A stretch of DNA of 64,000 nucleotides, from NCBI RefSeq assembly GCF_000617845.2, contig NZ_DF820425.1:7690-71689 (forward strand), read 5' to 3'. Under the pieces are notes generated by a model. It ran no database searches, had not been told where the DNA came from, and was given only the letters and a program-made list of their open reading frames with translations. Made by a program: the position numbers and the translations under genes. The stretch's first letter is position 1. The number at the start of each line of letters is the position of its first letter. This stretch comes from Bradyrhizobium sp. DOA9. GTDB lineage: Bacteria; Pseudomonadota; Alphaproteobacteria; Rhizobiales; Xanthobacteraceae. Shown here one piece after another: positions 17,577 to 26,673 of the stretch.

Positions 17577-18074
17577 TCAGCGAGGCTCCCGCGGCGGCCC
17601 GACGCTGGGGCCGGAGGGCTCGGCGCGCTGCTGGGTCTCCGGCGTCGCGCCGTAAGGCAGCGGCTTGGCATCGGGGTCGGCGCGGCCGCAGGAGCGGGCG
17701 GTGCAGTAAAAGCCGACATAGTCCTTCACGTCCGCGCGGTAGATCTTCACCAGGCCCTGGGTCTGGTCCACGATGATGTTGGAGCGGTGCACCACCTGGC
17801 CGTCGGCGGCATAGGCCGTCATCAGCACGCGCCCGGCCTTCAGGCCGCGGATCGTGAAGACGCGATCGGTTTCGGGAATGACCTGCGCGATGTCCTCGAC
17901 GGACAGCGAGAACCGGTTGACCGGCTGATCCAGGGTGAAGGTGCGCGCCTGCTCGGCGCGAAGCTCGATCGTCTCGGTGGCGACGATCTCCTGCATCCGC
18001 TGGGCGTTTGCCGGACCGGTGACACAGGCTGCAATCAGCGACAGCAGCGCTGCCGGTAACATCAATCGTTTCAC
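17577..18074 (-). CDS. Stand-alone pilus N-terminal-domain protein (CpaC N0-like), exported
   Basis: The 165-residue product starts at a GTG at 18074 with GGAGG 8 nt upstream; the longer frame to 18254 has no such site. A signal peptide (MKRLMLPAALLSLIAACV) follows, possibly a lipoprotein signal (IAAC). The rest is one domain (ELRAEQARTFTLDQPVNRF ... VEDIAQVIPETDRVFTIRG) matching the pattern of the CpaC N-terminal domain in the same window (VNKSRTFRVDQAF), with no BON or secretin part. The tail is Pro/Glu rich. It lies upstream of the pilin on the same strand and is probably an accessory of the pilus secretin. Confidence 0.7.
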   Translation of the reverse strand: MKRLMLPAALLSLIAACVTGPANAQRMQEIVATETIELRAEQARTFTLDQPVNRFSLSVEDIAQVIPETDRVFTIRGLKAGRVLMTAYAADGQVVHRSNIIVDQTQGLVKIYRADVKDYVGFYCTARSCGRADPDAKPLPYGATPETQQRAEPSGPSVGPPREPR

Positions 18075-18242
18075 GAAAAATCCTCCCGAGAGACAGAAAA
18101 GCTGGTGAGCGCAAATCACACGCGGGCGGGAAAGACTAGCATAGCGCGCGGCGTCCGTCTCTTTCGTGTTGATCCGCGCCGCCTCGCGCTTGCGTTCGAG
18201 CGAAGCATGGGAGAAGCTGAACGAAGGCCGCCGGGGACAGCC

Positions 18243-18530
18243 ATGCGCATTCATTCCGCTCTATCCGTCTTTCTCGTCTGCTGCTGGATGAGCTCCGGCG
18301 CAGCGCACGGACAGGCTGCCTATCTGGTCGACGAGCGGCCCTGCCCCGACCTCGATCCCCGCCTGCGGCAGCCGCGCGACAACGAATGGTGCGACTATGT
18401 CACCAAGATCAAGCGCTGCGACGGCGATCTGGCCGAGCGCCTGTTTCAGCAAAGCCGGGCGCCGGCCTATTTGATGTCCGAGCTCGGCTCCGAGCATCCG
18501 CGCCGGCTGGTCTGTCACCCGAACGATTAG
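18243..18530 (+). CDS. Small exported Cys-containing protein, unknown function
   Basis: The 95-residue product has a signal peptide (MRIHSALSVFLVCCWMSSGAAHG). The mature part of about 70 residues contains four cysteines, in RPCPD, EWCDY, KRCDG and RLVCH. No family was recognised. It diverges from the pilus-domain protein. The ATG at 18243 is favoured because it directly precedes the signal peptide. Confidence 0.55.
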   Translation: MRIHSALSVFLVCCWMSSGAAHGQAAYLVDERPCPDLDPRLRQPRDNEWCDYVTKIKRCDGDLAERLFQQSRAPAYLMSELGSEHPRRLVCHPND

Positions 18531-18967
18531 GCGCGGCCGCCGATCGTCACGGCACCCTCCGCGCATGGGACAGCGCTTCATACAGTATTTGTCCGGAATC
18601 GCTTCGGTCCTGGCGTACCTCTAACGTAGGCATCGCCGGGGCTGGCATTTCATTCCCGAACAAGATTTCAACCGGCAAGGGGCCGCCGAAAGGTGGCCCC
18701 TTTCAATTGGGGCGACCGAAAGTGGCCCTTCAATTTGGCCGGACAAATGGCGGGAAAGGGAGCCCGCCTCCGGCAATGAAAGGTACGGAGGCGGGCCAAA
18801 GGTCACTTTTTTGGCGGCGCCGTTCTTCCCGGGGCTGGCTTTGGGAAGCGTCGCTACGCAAGCGAAACCCTAGCACCCGGGATCCCGCCTGGGAACCTGC
18901 GCCGACACCCGTAGCAATACTTAGCGTGCTCGCGCGACCTCGATGGCGCCGCCGGCACGAGACGGGA
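18531..18967. other. 437-bp gene-free stretch with possible IS-end remnant
   Basis: No gene is supported. Positions 18686-18743 hold two imperfect direct repeats of about 28 bp (CCGAAAGGTGGCCCC... and CCGAAAGTGGCCC..., both followed by TTCAATT), offset by 30 bp. This resembles the multiple terminal repeats at the ends of IS21-family elements, but no transposase gene is nearby, so it could only be a remnant. Confidence 0.35.
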
Positions 18968-19990
18968 TCACAGCGCGACAGTACGGTTGCGTCCGTCCTG
19001 TTTCGCCCGGTACATCGCGCGGTCGCACCTTTCGAACAGCGCCTCGAAACTCTCTCCGGGCAGGAATTCCGCGACCCCGACGGATACGGTGACCTGGCCG
19101 ATCCGCTCGCCTGTGGCTCGTTTCGTAATCTGGGCCGCGGCGATCCGCGAACGGATCCGCTCGGCCACCTGCCGGCAGACATCGATCGTCGCGCCGGGCA
19201 GCACGCACATCAGCTCCTCGCCTCCGTAGCGCGAGGCGAGATCCCTGTCCCTCACGCCCTCCCGCACGCAGCTTGAAACGACCTTGAGGACCTGATCACC
19301 GAGCTGATGCCCGTACTTGTCGTTGAACGTCTTGAAATTGTCGATATCCACGATGAACGCGCTCAGGGGTTCGCCCTGCTCCATGGCCCTGATTTGAGCC
19401 GCGCGGATGAAGGCCTCCAATGCCCGGCGGTTTGCAAGTCCCGTCAACGCATCCGTCTTCGATCGCAGCTCGGCCTGGTCGAGATCGCTTCTCAGCTTCT
19501 CCACCTCGCTGCAGGCGTTGACCAGCTTCGCCTCGAGGACCGAAGCGCGCTCCGTTGCCGCTGCAAGCTGCTCGCTGAGCCGGGCAAGCGCCAGGTTCGG
19601 ATCGCCGGCAGGTCGAAGCGAGGCTTCAACGGCCCTGAGCCCTTCAGCGTGGACCCGGTTGTCGGCGACGGCCCCGGAAAGATCCTGTCGCACGTTCAAC
19701 AGGATTGCGCTGAGCTCTTCAGGGACGGTTTGGCCGGCGTGAGCAAGGGTGTTGGATGCCAGAAAGCTCGCGTACAATTCCTGGTTGGTCGCCTTGTCGA
19801 ACCGCCGATGATTGGAGCGCAGAACGTCTATGGTCTGACGAAGGCCGGCCGATCTGCCCAGCACGTAGACGAACCAGACCGTGAAATTGGTCGGGACCAG
19901 CGGGATGCCCAGCTCTTTCATCAAGTCGAGCGCCTCCGCCGATACGGCGGCCGCATGCTCGGGGTCGAGTTCGTCCAATTTTTCCATCAT
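18968..19990 (-). CDS. Diguanylate cyclase, soluble, with intact I-site
   Basis: The 340-residue protein makes c-di-GMP from GTP. The N-terminal about 170 residues are helical with no membrane segment; a coiled-coil-like stretch (LARLSEQLAAATERASVLEAKL) precedes the GGDEF domain. The active-site motif is GGEEL and the metal aspartate is in FIVDIDNFKTFND. The inhibitory I-site RxxD is present (RDRD, five residues before GGEEL), so product inhibition is likely. A Phe- and Trp-containing N-terminal region (NFTVWFVYVLG) may be its sensory part. It is monocistronic. Confidence 0.85.
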   Translation of the reverse strand: MMEKLDELDPEHAAAVSAEALDLMKELGIPLVPTNFTVWFVYVLGRSAGLRQTIDVLRSNHRRFDKATNQELYASFLASNTLAHAGQTVPEELSAILLNVRQDLSGAVADNRVHAEGLRAVEASLRPAGDPNLALARLSEQLAAATERASVLEAKLVNACSEVEKLRSDLDQAELRSKTDALTGLANRRALEAFIRAAQIRAMEQGEPLSAFIVDIDNFKTFNDKYGHQLGDQVLKVVSSCVREGVRDRDLASRYGGEELMCVLPGATIDVCRQVAERIRSRIAAAQITKRATGERIGQVTVSVGVAEFLPGESFEALFERCDRAMYRAKQDGRNRTVAL

Positions 19991-20244
19991 ATCTCTCTGG
20001 CGCGGCGGGCATCGGATCGATCAAGATCTGGCAGCTTGCTGAGGCTGCCAACGCGTTCCAGACGGACCAGACCCGCCGACTGCATTCAAAATTGAAATCG
20101 TAGAGAGCCACGCGGGGCAGCTCGGTGGAAGCAAAATGGTAGGGCATCAAATCGTGGCGTAGAGCTTACTTTCCAGACCTTACGGATCAGCTAAAGGCCA
20201 GATTGCGTCCTTCGCTGCCCCGAATAGCACGTTCAACGAACAAC

Positions 20245-21603
20245 CTACTTCTGGCGAAACGAGTGGTTGAACGACATGATCAGCGGCCCGACGATATATT
20301 CCAAGGCGGTGCGCTGCACGGTCGGGATCATCACGGTCGCCGGCATGCCCGGATAGAGCTTGACGTTGGGCATCGCCGCAAGCTCGGCCTCGTCGATGCG
20401 GACGAACGCCGTGTAATAGGGATTGTTGGTCTTCGGGTCGGTCAGCCGGTCGGCCGAGATCTGGGTGACCTCGCCGTGGATGATCGGGATGATGCGCTGC
20501 TTGTAGGCCGTCAGGTGAACCTCGGCTGCCATGTTCGGGCGGACGTCACTGATGTCCTCGACCGCGATCTGCGCCTCGATGGTCAACCCGTCCCGCACCG
20601 GCACCACGTCGAGGATCTTCTCGCCGCGCTGAATGACGCCGCCCACCGAGAACACGGCGAGCCCGACCACGCGGCCGGCATAGGGCGAGCGGATCTCCAT
20701 CCGGCCGAGCACCGCCTTGGCGTTCAGGGCCTTTGGGATCACCTCGAGCAGCTTGGCCTGGGTGTCCCGCAGGTCCTTGGTGATGTCGGCCATCCGGTCG
20801 TTGTCGAGCTGCGCGATCTGTTGCTGCTGTTCGGCGATCGCCTGGCGTGCCCTGGCGATGCTGGCATTGGCATCGGCGATCTGACCGTCGAGACCATAGG
20901 CCGTACGCTCGAGCTGCAGGATCCGCGGCCGCGCAATCAGCCCCCTCTCGACCAACGGCCTGATGTTGTCGGCCTCCGCCTGAACCGAGGAGATCTGATC
21001 GGTGTACGCCTTGACCTGGGCTTCGGCGCCGACGATCTGCGACCCCAGCTGGTTGATCTTCTCGCGGATCACGCTCCGCTGCCCCTCCAGCGCGGCGCGG
21101 CGGCTTTCGAACTGGCTCACCTGGCCGGTCCAGACGCTTTGAAGGTAGTTGTCCTGTTGTCCCGCCTTGAGATCGGCGGGCATGAGCAGCTCGGAACCGC
21201 GATTGAGCTCCGTCAGCAGGCGAACTTCGGTGGCCCGAAGCACCATGAATTGCTGCGACAGAACATCGTATTCCGCCTTCGCCTGCGTCTCGTCGAGGCG
21301 GAGCAGGACGTCACCTGCATTGACCGGATCGCCTTCCTTGACGAACAATTCCTTGACGATGCCGCCGTCGAGATGCTGGATGCTCTTGCGGTTGCCTTCG
21401 ACCTTCACCACGGCGTTGCCGACGACGGCCCCGTTCAATGGCGCCGTGGCGGCCCAGCCCCCGATCCCGCCAAAGAACAATGCGATGATGATCCAGCCCG
21501 CAAGCGCGATGCGCCTGATGGAATCGCTGGGCGGTCCGCCGGCGCTGCCCGCGGTGCCCCGGCCGGCTGCGATATCGCTGAAATTCCCGTCGACAATGGC
21601 CAT
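20245..21603 (-). CDS. prsE: Type I secretion membrane fusion protein (HlyD/PrsE family)
   Basis: The 452-residue adaptor bridges the inner-membrane ABC transporter and a TolC-like outer-membrane channel. It has a cytoplasmic N-terminus, one membrane segment (IALAGWIIIALFFGGIGGW, about 30-50), a biotinyl/lipoyl-like half motif (GGIVKELFVKEGDPV), a long coiled-coil hairpin (about 110-285) and the C-terminal HlyD motif. It starts 9 bp after the ABC transporter gene stop. No outer-membrane channel gene is seen in this window. Confidence 0.88.
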   Translation of the reverse strand: MAIVDGNFSDIAAGRGTAGSAGGPPSDSIRRIALAGWIIIALFFGGIGGWAATAPLNGAVVGNAVVKVEGNRKSIQHLDGGIVKELFVKEGDPVNAGDVLLRLDETQAKAEYDVLSQQFMVLRATEVRLLTELNRGSELLMPADLKAGQQDNYLQSVWTGQVSQFESRRAALEGQRSVIREKINQLGSQIVGAEAQVKAYTDQISSVQAEADNIRPLVERGLIARPRILQLERTAYGLDGQIADANASIARARQAIAEQQQQIAQLDNDRMADITKDLRDTQAKLLEVIPKALNAKAVLGRMEIRSPYAGRVVGLAVFSVGGVIQRGEKILDVVPVRDGLTIEAQIAVEDISDVRPNMAAEVHLTAYKQRIIPIIHGEVTQISADRLTDPKTNNPYYTAFVRIDEAELAAMPNVKLYPGMPATVMIPTVQRTALEYIVGPLIMSFNHSFRQK

Positions 21604-21612
21604 GGAAGACGC

Positions 21613-23325
21613 CTAACTGCTGGAGCTTTGCACCGCGTTCACGGGCACGGGACGGGTCAAGCGTGACATGACCTCGCCACGCGGCCCGAACATCTCGGCG
21701 ACCCCATCCCTGAGGACGAGTATCTTGTCGACGACGCCGATGGTGGCGGGGCGGTGCGAGACAATGACGACGGTCGTCCCGCGCTTCTTCAATTGCATGA
21801 TGCAGTCGGCAAGCGCAGCGTCGCCTTCGACGTCCAGATTGGAGCTGGGTTCATCGAGAACGACGAGGCTGGGGTTGCCATAGACCGCACGCGCCAAGCC
21901 GATGCGCTGGCGGAAGCCGCCGGACAGGATCGCCCCGCCTTCGCCGACCTGGGTATCGTAGCCGCTCGGCAATCTCAGGATCATCTCGTGAACCCCGGCA
22001 AGCTTGGCTGCGAGGATGATCTCCCTTCCGGTCCCTTCATCGAAGCGTCCGATGTTGGCCGCCACCGTGTCGGAGAACAACTCGATATCCTGAGGCAGAT
22101 ATCCGACGTGATCGCCGGTCGCCTGCTTGACCCAGGTCGTGACATCGGCGCCGTCCAGCCGCACCGCTCCGGCCGACGGCGTCAGCACGCCGACGAGGTG
22201 ACGCGAGAGCGTCGATTTTCCGGCGCCCGAGGGACCTATGACACCGAGGACCTCTCCCGCCTCGATGAAGAAGGTGATGCCGCGCAGAACGGGTTTTCCA
22301 CCACCGGGGGGCACAAAGGAAAGCGCCTCGACCGAGAGCTGGCCCTTCGGCCTGGGCAGCGCCAGCCCGGAGTCGAGCACCGGTTGGGCCAGCAGCAATT
22401 CACGGACGCGCAGGAACGCACCCCGCGCCGACACGAGCCCGCGCCAGGAACCGACGATCTGCTCGACCGGCTGCAAGGCCCGACCAAGCAGGATGCTGGC
22501 GGCGAACATCGCGCCGACGGTTGTCAGTCGTTCAATGACCAGGTAAGCGCCAAGGCCCAGGATCAGCGACTGCATGGAAAGCCGCAGGAAGCGGATCAGG
22601 CTCTGGATGACGCTGGAACGATCGCTCGCGGCCACCTGCCGCTCCAGCATCCGGTCGCGATCTCGGCTCCAGCGCCGCAACAGACCGTAGGTCATGCCCA
22701 TGGCGCGGATGACCTCGGTGTTGCGCAGGCTCATTTCGGTGAAGCTGTAGCTGCGCGCGGCGGCTTCGTTCGACTCCGTCAGCGGCAGCTTCACCAACCA
22801 TTCGCTGAGCAGAGCCATCAGCACCAGGATGATCGAGCAGGCAAGCGCAAACGCGCCCAGGAAGGGATGCAGGGCGAAGATGACGGCGATGTAGATCGGC
22901 GCCCAGGGCAGATCGAAGATCGCGTGAATCCCGGCCCCGGTGACGAACTGACGGAACGTGTCGAAATCGCGCAGCGACTGGCTGCGGGCGCCGCCCGTGC
23001 TCGTTGGACGATCTATGATCGCAGTCATGACGCGCGACGCGATCTTTTGATTGAGACGGATGCTGGCCCGGGTCAGTATCCGTGCGCGGATTGCATCGAG
23101 CCCGGCAAGCGCCACCAGCGCCAGAAGCAGCGCAATCGTGAGCATCAACAACGTGATCTCGCTCGCGCTCGAGATCACGCGATCATAGACCTGCAGCATG
23201 TAGAGCGGCCCGGCCAGGTAGAGCAGATTGATGGCCCCGCTGAATATTGCCGCGGTAACGAAATAACCTCTGCAACTCTGCAGCAAACGCCGGACTTCGC
23301 CAGCTCCACCAGATGAATTACTCAC
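21613..23325 (-). CDS. prsD: Type I secretion permease/ATPase (PrsD family)
   Basis: The 570-residue ABC exporter has an N-terminal six-helix membrane domain (about 20-300) and a C-terminal ATPase domain: Walker A GPSGAGKST, Q-loop region VGYLPQDIELF, signature LSGGFRQRIGLARAVY and Walker B LVVLDEP. It lacks the N-terminal C39-like domain of HlyB, as is typical for PrsD/AprD exporters of glycine-rich RTX-type and adhesin-like substrates. It forms an operon with prsE, and the gene for a large repeat protein lies just upstream on the same strand. Confidence 0.9.
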   Translation of the reverse strand: MSNSSGGAGEVRRLLQSCRGYFVTAAIFSGAINLLYLAGPLYMLQVYDRVISSASEITLLMLTIALLLALVALAGLDAIRARILTRASIRLNQKIASRVMTAIIDRPTSTGGARSQSLRDFDTFRQFVTGAGIHAIFDLPWAPIYIAVIFALHPFLGAFALACSIILVLMALLSEWLVKLPLTESNEAAARSYSFTEMSLRNTEVIRAMGMTYGLLRRWSRDRDRMLERQVAASDRSSVIQSLIRFLRLSMQSLILGLGAYLVIERLTTVGAMFAASILLGRALQPVEQIVGSWRGLVSARGAFLRVRELLLAQPVLDSGLALPRPKGQLSVEALSFVPPGGGKPVLRGITFFIEAGEVLGVIGPSGAGKSTLSRHLVGVLTPSAGAVRLDGADVTTWVKQATGDHVGYLPQDIELFSDTVAANIGRFDEGTGREIILAAKLAGVHEMILRLPSGYDTQVGEGGAILSGGFRQRIGLARAVYGNPSLVVLDEPSSNLDVEGDAALADCIMQLKKRGTTVVIVSHRPATIGVVDKILVLRDGVAEMFGPRGEVMSRLTRPVPVNAVQSSSS

Positions 23326-23520
23326 GAACCGCGGCGGAAATCCCCGCCCCTCTACAAAAACAAGTCATGTCTCAACCGGAATAAGATTGCCGCAAAGTGT
23401 GGAGTATAGCGCAGATGGCTCCTCCTTCTGCCTCTCATTGAGGGAATGTTTAACGCCGTAGGCTCACCGCGAGACGGCCCCGCCAATAGCAACTCCTAAC
23501 GCGCCATCTTGTGAAGGCCG

Positions 23521-23550
23521 GGTCCCAACGGGGGCAACCCCGTTGGGACC
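23521..23550 (-). terminator. Strong hairpin after the repeat-protein gene
   Basis: A perfect 13-bp stem (GGTCCCAACGGGG with its inverse) and GCAA loop lie 15 bp past the stop of the large secreted protein. There is no T tract. It would separate that gene's message from prsD. Confidence 0.7.
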
Positions 23551-23565
23551 TCAAACATTCTCCGC

Positions 23566-26500
23566 CTAGACCGAACCGAAGTTGTTGTAGTGATCAAGCT
23601 GACTATGCAGCGTGCTCGCCGCAAGATCAGTATGAATCGGCTGTCCAAGCACCACCACGTCGATCGGACTAGTCCACAGCGGGGAGCTCGTCTTGATAGC
23701 ACCGCTGGAAAGGTCGTCCTTTACACTCAAGGTGTGGAAATCCGCCGATGACGTCGAAGCGCCCGGGCTCGCCTGGGTCGCCTCAAACCAATAGACGGAC
23801 TGGTTGATATCGTACTTCGCAGTGCCGGCAGTGCCGTCGCCGATCGCGTTTCCTTCGAGATAGTTCAACCAGGTTGCGACCAGGTCGCGGCCCAACATAT
23901 AGCGCCCGTCCTGGACCTGCTTGGACGAGGCGTTCAACAACGTCAGCGCGTCGGCCGTCGAGATGAACAGCACGTTTTCGCCGGGATCCTCGATTCCGTC
24001 CTTGTCATAATCGCCAATCAGCAAGCCCTTCTGGTCGGAATTGTTGATGACGCCGTCATGATTGGAATCCACGGCATAGGTAATTTCACCATCGGCAAAC
24101 CCATTGGTGCCGGCCTGCTTTGGCTCATTACCGACGATGCCGTCCCAGAACTTGGTCCATTGATTTTGGCCCGTGTTCTGCGACCAGAAGCCTGGCGTCC
24201 GCACGCCTGGCCCCAACTCGACCGGGATATGAGCGTCGTCCTCATCAGGCCCGGTCTCGTTCGTCGTCACGCTTGCCACGTTGTCGAGGCTGCCGTCGCC
24301 GTCGACGCCCTGGGTATCGAGCTCGCTCTGGGTGAGGGTGTGCTTGTACGTATAGGTCCAGACCTCACCGACATCGAGCTTGCCGTCGCCATCCGTGTCG
24401 CCGCTGAAGGTGTTGGTCGCGCTGTTGAAGTTCGTGAGGATCACCGGCGCACCGCCCTCGAAGGTGTCCGTGACCACCACGCCCGTCAATGCCACGTTGC
24501 CGGTATTCGTGACGACGACCGTGTAGTCGATCAGATCGCCGGCATGGTCGGCATGACCGTCTTCAACAACGGCCGCCTTCGTAATCGCGAGATCTGGATT
24601 GAGCACGATCGGCACCGACGCCGTGGCTGTATCGGGATCGGTCTCGTTCGAATCCGCGGTGGCAAGGTTGTCGATGTCGCCATCGCCGGTCACGCCGTTG
24701 CTGTCGATGTCGGCCTGGGTCGCCACGTAGCTCGCGGTGTAGGTCCAGGTCTCGCCGACGTCGAGCTTGTTGTCGCCGTCGGTGTCGCCGCTCACATAGG
24801 TCGCATTGGTCGCGCCGCCCGCCTCGACCTTGTCGGTCACCGTGATCCCGGTCAGGGTCACATTGCCTGTGTTCTCGACCGTGATCGTGTAGTTGACCAC
24901 GTCGCCGGCCTTGTCCACCACCTTGGTCGTGGTGTTGCCGTCGACATCGTGGACCGTCTTGGTGACATTCAGCGCCGGATTGCGCACGATCGGCACCGAC
25001 GCCGTGGCTGTATCAGGATCGGTCTCGTTCGAATCCGCGGTGGCAAGGTTGTCGATGTCGCCGTCGCCGGTCACGCCGTTGCTGTCGATGTCGGCCTGGG
25101 TCGCCACGTAGCTCGCGGTGTAAGTCCAGGTCTCGCCGACGTCGAGCTTGTTGTCGCCGTCGGTGTCGCCGCTCACATAGGTCGCGTTGGTCGCTCCGCC
25201 CGCCTCGACCTGGTCGGTCACCGTGATCCCGGTCAGGGTCACATTGCCTGTGTTCTCGACCGTAATCGTGTAGTTGACCACGTCGCCGGCCTTGTCCACC
25301 ACCTTGGTCGTGGTGTTGCCGTCGACATCGTGGACCGTCTTGGTGACATTCAGCGCCGGATTGCGCACGATCGGCACCGACGCCGTGTCGGTGTCCGGGC
25401 CGGTCTGGTCGCTGTCCGCGGTGGCAAGGTTGTCGATGTCGCCATCGCCGGTCACGCCGTTGCTGTCGATGTCGGCCTGGGTCGCCACGTAGCTCGCGGT
25501 GTAAGTCCAGGTCTCGCCGACGTCGAGCTTGTTGTCGCCGTCGGTGTCGCCGCTCACATAGGTCGCGTTGGTCGCTCCGCCCGCCTCGACCTTGTCGGTC
25601 ACCGTGATCCCGGTCAGGTCCACTTCGCCGGTGTTCTCGACCGTAATCGTGTAGTTGACCACATCGCCGGCCTTGTCCACCACCTTAGTCGTGGTGTTGC
25701 CGTCGACATCATGGACCGTCTTAGTGACGTTCAGCGCCGGCTGCGGAATGTGATTTCCGATCGGGTCGACCGTAACGACCTGGCCTACGCTGCTGATGGT
25801 GACGGTCTCGTAGTTTCCGGTGGTCTGCGTCTGGCCTGCCGGCGTTACTTCGTCGATCTGCCAGGTGCCGAGCGGCACACCGTAGAACGTGTAATTGCCG
25901 TTGGCATCCGTGACCGTGGATCGCTCGCCTGCGTCCAGCACGCCATTCTTGTTGGCATCGATGAAAATTGTGACGCCCGCGACGCCGGGCTCGCCCGCGT
26001 CCTTGACGCCATCTGAATCGATGTCACTGAACTTCGTGCCCTTCAGCGTTCCCGCCGTCTGCAGATTCCATTCCTCGAAGCCGCCAGCAGCGACATAGTC
26101 TCCGCCGAGCGAGCCCATGTCGACATAGAGATACATGTAGGTTGTCGCCGGATCGAGGCCGGCAAACTTCGAGACGGGAACCAGGACTGCGTAATCGTCG
26201 GTGCCGCTTCCGGTCGACACTTCGCTCAGTTTCAGCGAGACGTCGCCGCCTCCATCCATGTTGTAGACGAGGTTCTGAGTGAAGAGCGTCGTGGTGCTTT
26301 CGATCGTGCCACTGCTCGAGGAATAGATCTTGAACTGGTCCAGCGATATTTGGCCGTTGGGGTTGCTGTTGGCCTCGTTGAGATCGACGCGGAATTCGTA
26401 ATATTCGACGCCATTGACGACGATGATAGGCACATTGGACAGCAGGACCGTGTGAGTCTTCGCTTGATCGATGTCTTCGTTGGTCGAGTTGATCGGTGGC

Positions 26501-26673
26501 GTGTCGTCGGAATTGAACCCTTGCTCGTTTCCGGACTGGGAAGGCGTTGGGCTCAGGGCAAGAAACGTATTGTAGTTGCCGGTGCCCGAGCCGATGTTGG
26601 CGGAGTCGAGAAAAATGGCGCCGTCGATGGTGGTTTGCGAACCCGCAGTCGTGAGATCGATCTCTGTAGCCAT
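23566..26673 (-). CDS. Large repeat protein, likely type I-secreted surface protein
   Basis: The 1035-residue acidic protein has no signal peptide. The chosen ATG has CAGGAG 7 nt upstream; seven extra residues upstream are unlikely. An N-terminal beta-rich region (1-205) is followed by an SdrD B-like domain (about 208-285, with DIDSDGVKDAGEPG). Three near-identical 127-residue DUF11/DUF7507-like repeats lie at 311-691 and a divergent fourth at 692-820. The C-terminal region (about 820-1035) starts GPGVRTPGFWS. Many Asp-rich calcium-loop motifs (DTDGDNKLD, DSNHDGVIN, DYDKDGIED) occur. Absence of a Sec signal and adjacency to PrsD/PrsE suggest type I export. Its role is probably adhesion or matrix; this is inferred. 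Confidence 0.8.
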   Translation of the reverse strand: MATEIDLTTAGSQTTIDGAIFLDSANIGSGTGNYNTFLALSPTPSQSGNEQGFNSDDTPPINSTNEDIDQAKTHTVLLSNVPIIVVNGVEYYEFRVDLNEANSNPNGQISLDQFKIYSSSSGTIESTTTLFTQNLVYNMDGGGDVSLKLSEVSTGSGTDDYAVLVPVSKFAGLDPATTYMYLYVDMGSLGGDYVAAGGFEEWNLQTAGTLKGTKFSDIDSDGVKDAGEPGVAGVTIFIDANKNGVLDAGERSTVTDANGNYTFYGVPLGTWQIDEVTPAGQTQTTGNYETVTISSVGQVVTVDPIGNHIPQPALNVTKTVHDVDGNTTTKVVDKAGDVVNYTITVENTGEVDLTGITVTDKVEAGGATNATYVSGDTDGDNKLDVGETWTYTASYVATQADIDSNGVTGDGDIDNLATADSDQTGPDTDTASVPIVRNPALNVTKTVHDVDGNTTTKVVDKAGDVVNYTITVENTGNVTLTGITVTDQVEAGGATNATYVSGDTDGDNKLDVGETWTYTASYVATQADIDSNGVTGDGDIDNLATADSNETDPDTATASVPIVRNPALNVTKTVHDVDGNTTTKVVDKAGDVVNYTITVENTGNVTLTGITVTDKVEAGGATNATYVSGDTDGDNKLDVGETWTYTASYVATQADIDSNGVTGDGDIDNLATADSNETDPDTATASVPIVLNPDLAITKAAVVEDGHADHAGDLIDYTVVVTNTGNVALTGVVVTDTFEGGAPVILTNFNSATNTFSGDTDGDGKLDVGEVWTYTYKHTLTQSELDTQGVDGDGSLDNVASVTTNETGPDEDDAHIPVELGPGVRTPGFWSQNTGQNQWTKFWDGIVGNEPKQAGTNGFADGEITYAVDSNHDGVINNSDQKGLLIGDYDKDGIEDPGENVLFISTADALTLLNASSKQVQDGRYMLGRDLVATWLNYLEGNAIGDGTAGTAKYDINQSVYWFEATQASPGASTSSADFHTLSVKDDLSSGAIKTSSPLWTSPIDVVVLGQPIHTDLAASTLHSQLDHYNNFGSV
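24601..25743 (-). repeat. Three tandem 381-bp coding repeats
   Basis: Units 25743-25363, 25362-24982 and 24981-24601 are exactly 381 bp each (127 codons) and nearly identical in DNA. The middle part differs only in short stretches, such as Q-T-G-P-D-T-D versus E-T-D-P-D-T-A. A fourth, diverged unit follows at about 24600-24217. The identity implies recent duplication or ongoing gene conversion. Confidence 0.9.

Noticed and set aside
24601..25743. CRISPR-like array
   Set aside because: The repeats are 381 bp, contiguous, and in frame within a protein; there are no spacers and no cas genes.
24058..26016. 652-codon plus-strand frame opposite the repeat protein
   Set aside because: It mirrors the tandem repeats and has no start signal or known domain; the minus-strand frame has a ribosome site, real domains and the terminator.
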